Of a stretch of 64,000 bases of DNA, positions 61,584 to 64,000 are shown piece after piece. The notes beneath the pieces are model-generated. The model did no database searches. It saw only the letters and a program-made list of their open reading frames with translations, and was not told the DNA's origin. The first letter of the stretch is position 1; each line of letters opens with the position of its first letter. The position numbers and the translations under genes were made by a program. Source of the DNA: CAVOOW01 sp963697675 (lineage in GTDB: Bacteria; Actinomycetota; Actinomycetes; JACCUZ01); contig CAVOOW010000011.1 of assembly GCA_963697675.1 (NCBI GenBank), positions 1 to 64,000 on the forward strand, in the 5' to 3' direction.

Positions 61584-64000
61584 ATGACGACGGCCTCGAC
61601 CGCTGCCGATCGACAGGGCGACGCCTCCGTGGCAGGACGCGACCTTGTCATCGGCCGAGCGCGTCGAAGCACTTCTCCAGGAGATGACCCTCGAGGAGAA
61701 GGTCGCCCAGCTCGGCAGTCGCTGGGTCGGCAACGACATGCAGGCCGAGGCCTCGCCGCAGCCCAGCGTCGCGACCGATCCAGAGTCCACCTTCAACGTC
61801 GCTCCTCTGCAGGACGTGTTCGCGGCAGGGGGGACGATCTCTCTCGAGGACGCGAGCAGCCACGGGCTCGGCCACCTGACCCGCGTCTTCGGCAGTCACC
61901 CGATGACCGTCGCAGAGGGCACGGCAGAGCTCGTGCGACAGCACCACGTCGTCCTGGAGGGCTCACGCCTGGGCATCCCGGCGCTCGTCCACGAGGAGTG
62001 CCTGACCGGGTTCACCACGTTCGGGGCAACCGTCTATCCCGCGGCGATCGCATGGGGCGCCACGTTCGACGCCGACCTCGTCGAGCGGATGGCCGCCGCG
62101 ATCGGGCGGGACATGGCAGCTGTCGGCGTTCATCAAGGGCTCTCCCCGGTTCTTGACGTCGTACGTGACTACCGGTGGGGACGCGTCGAGGAGACCATCG
62201 GCGAGGATCCCTATCTCGTGGCGATGCTCGGTTCGGCCTACGTGCGGGGACTGCAGAGCGCCGGCGTCATCGCCACTCTCAAGCACTTCGCGGGCTACTC
62301 GGCCTCGCGAGCCGCGCGCAACCACGGACCGGTGTCGATGGGTCGGCGCGAGCTGCTCGACGTCATCCTGCCGCCCTTCGAGATGGCACTGGCTCTCGCC
62401 GGGGCAGGTTCGGTGATGAACTCCTACTCCGACATCGACGGCGTCCCCGCCGGCGGCGACCCGTGGCTGCTCACCGAGGTGCTGCGCGACGAATGGGGGT
62501 TCGAGGGCACCGTCGTGTCCGACTACTGGGCCGTGCCGTTCCTCGCGTCGATGCACCGCGTTGCGGCCGACACCGACGCGGCGGGGGCGATGGCGTTGTC
62601 CGCCGGCATCGACGTCGAGCTGCCCGACACTCTCGGCTTCGGCCACGGACTCGTCGAACGGGTCCGCAGCGGCGAGCTGTCCGAAGAGCTCGTCGACCGC
62701 GCTGCCCGGCGGCTGCTCACGCAGAAAGTGCAGCTCGGTCTGCTCGACGCGGACTGGACACCGGAGGGGTCGGTCGGCGATGCCCTCACGGATCTCGACT
62801 CGGCGGACAACCGCGCACTTGCCCGGGAGATGGCCGAGCGGTCGGTCGTGCTGCTCGACGCCGGCACGGCGCTCCCGCTGCGCGGCGAAGGGCGCCCGGT
62901 GCTCCACAGCGTTGCCGTGGTGGGGCCGTGTTCCGCCGACCCGCGCACGTTCATGGGGTGCTACGCGTTCCCCAACCACGTGTTGCCGCGCTACCCGGGT
63001 GTGGGCCTCGGCGTGGAGGTGCGCTCGGGTGTCGACGCACTGCGGGCCGAGCTCCCGGACGTCGACGTGGTTCAGGAAAAAGGCTGCGCGGTGCAGGGAA
63101 ACGACAGGTCGGGCTTCGCCGCAGCGATCTCCGCCGCCCGTGCGGCAGACCTGTGTGTCGCCTTCGTCGGGGACCTCGCCGGCCTGTTCGGACTCGGCAC
63201 CTCGGGGGAAGGCTGCGACGCCGAGGACCTCCGACTCCCGGGCCTGCAGGCCGACCTGATCGCCGAGCTCCTGGAGACGGGCACGCCGGTGGTAGTCGTC
63301 GTTGTCTCCGGACGTCCCTACGCGCTCGGGGACGTGCACGACCGAGCCGCCGGCCTCGTTCAGGCCTTCATGCCGGGTGAGGAGGGCGGGTCGGCGATCG
63401 CGGGTGTCCTCTCGGGTCGCGTCCAGCCCGGCGGCAAGCTGCCAGTGCAGATCCCGAGGCACGCAGGCGGACAACCGAGCACCTATCTCCAGCCGGCACT
63501 CGGCGGCGCCGAGAGCGCCGGCATCAGCTCGATCGACTCGACACCGCTGTTCCCGTTCGGCTACGGCATGTCGTACACCACCTTCGAGGTCGACGACCTG
63601 CGCAGCAGCGCCACGGAGGTGTCCGCAGATGGTGAGCTCACCGTCTCCGTGCGGGTCCGCAACACCGGACCGCGGGCCGGCGACGAGGTTGTCCAGCTCT
63701 ACCTGCACGACGTCGTTGCCCAGGTGGCCCGGCCGGTGAAGCAGCTTGCCGGATTCGCTCGAGTCCACCTGGAGCCGGGCGAGGGCAAGGATGTGCGGTT
63801 CAGTGTGCACGCCGACCGCACCGCCTACACGAACCCACAGCTGCAGCGCATCGTCGAGCCCGGGGACATCGAGGTCCTCGTCGGGACCTCGGCGGCCGAC
63901 CTGCCCTGCCGCACCAGCTTCCGGATCACCGGGCCGGAGCGGGTCGTGGGGCATGACCGTCGCCTGGTCACGCCCGTCGACGTGCGTCCGACGACGGCGC
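61584..64000 (+). pseudogene. GH3 beta-glucosidase, frameshifted near start, cut by window end
   Basis: ATG at 61584 follows GGAGAGCAG and opens MTTASTAADRQGDASVAG. A shift within about 70 bases leads to PPWQDATLSSAERVEALLQE, which is the natural frame and stays open to the edge. The GH3 TIM barrel shows GIPALVHEECLTGFTTFGAT, VETIGEDPYLVAMLG-type DPYL, IATLKHFAGYSASRAARNHG and the nucleophile Asp in GTVVSDYWAVPFLASM. The second domain has VVLLDAGTALPLRGEGRPVL and LPFGYGMSYTTF-type FPFGYGMSYTTFEVDDLRSS, followed by a fibronectin-III-like end. It would cleave beta-glucosides, xylosides or cello-oligomers brought in by the transporter. No signal peptide, so it is intracellular. Confidence 0.82.

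Noticed and set aside
61963..63954. Open frame of 663 codons on the minus strand
   Set aside because: It is the exact opposite strand of the GH3 glycosidase, which shows clear catalytic motifs. Long antisense frames are expected in GC-rich coding DNA.

Overview
The window reads as chromosomal DNA of a high-GC Gram-positive actinobacterium. The base composition is strongly GC-rich, GTG starts and 4-bp ATGA/GTGA gene overlaps are common, and the families present are typical of that phylum: MalT-like AAA-LuxR regulators, a DinB/maleylpyruvate-isomerase-like protein, DrrAB-type exporters, a Tat-exported sugar-binding lipoprotein and a GH6 cellulase. No rRNA, complete tRNA, CRISPR array or phage structural genes were seen. 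I cannot name a genus.

Region by region. 1-4.3 kb is a mosaic of remnants and small genes: the start of a secreted protein, a damaged frdCD pair, the 3' end of a peptide-binding protein, a GNAT acetyltransferase, a NERD-domain membrane protein and two small hypotheticals. 4.4-10.8 kb carries a three-gene ABC exporter diverging from a sensor kinase/response regulator pair, then an ECF sigma factor with a partner protein. 10.9-11.9 kb holds more fragments plus a cluster of palindromes and a tRNA-Met 3'-half-like sequence. 11.9-21.2 kb has a class V aminotransferase/methyltransferase pair, two large AAA-LuxR regulators and a secreted protein. 21.4-26.8 kb is a tight operon: DUF2877 (AllH-like), FdrA (AllF-like), DUF1116 (AllG-like) and an NCS1 permease, suggesting oxalurate/ureide-type nitrogen metabolism. 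A collagen-like secreted protein follows.

The most unusual block is 28.7-36.9 kb. Three different ATP-grasp ligases sit with two esterases, an M20 peptidase and a glutamine-amidotransferase/S51-like protein around a divergent promoter that contains three 33-34 bp repeats. I read it as a candidate undescribed peptide or amide biosynthesis and release system. 37-43.3 kb holds a membrane protein, a small acidic protein whose 3' end is a run of 25 A, a phage-type amidase, an XRE-TPR regulator, a small HTH protein, a 25-bp tandem repeat array and a 45-residue membrane/secreted peptide.

43.5-49.9 kb contains RidA, an MFS exporter, a DrrAB-type exporter with a divergent TetR regulator, a GNAT enzyme and a metallo-beta-lactamase-fold hydrolase. 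50-64 kb has a GH6 cellulase, a PAS-GGDEF-EAL protein, a VOC protein, formate-THF ligase, a DinB-like protein, and a sugar ABC transporter diverging from a GH3 glycosidase that runs off the right edge. GH6, the transporter and GH3 together suggest use of beta-glucans.

Many genes in 0.4-28 kb, and some further right, are broken by apparent single-base shifts, while others (18.2-21.2, 28.7-36.9, 40.3-41.8, 44.1-45.7 and 49.1-57.3 kb) are clean. Sequencing error in GC-rich runs and true gene decay cannot be separated from the sequence alone. For broken genes the coordinates give the inferred extent of the original gene.
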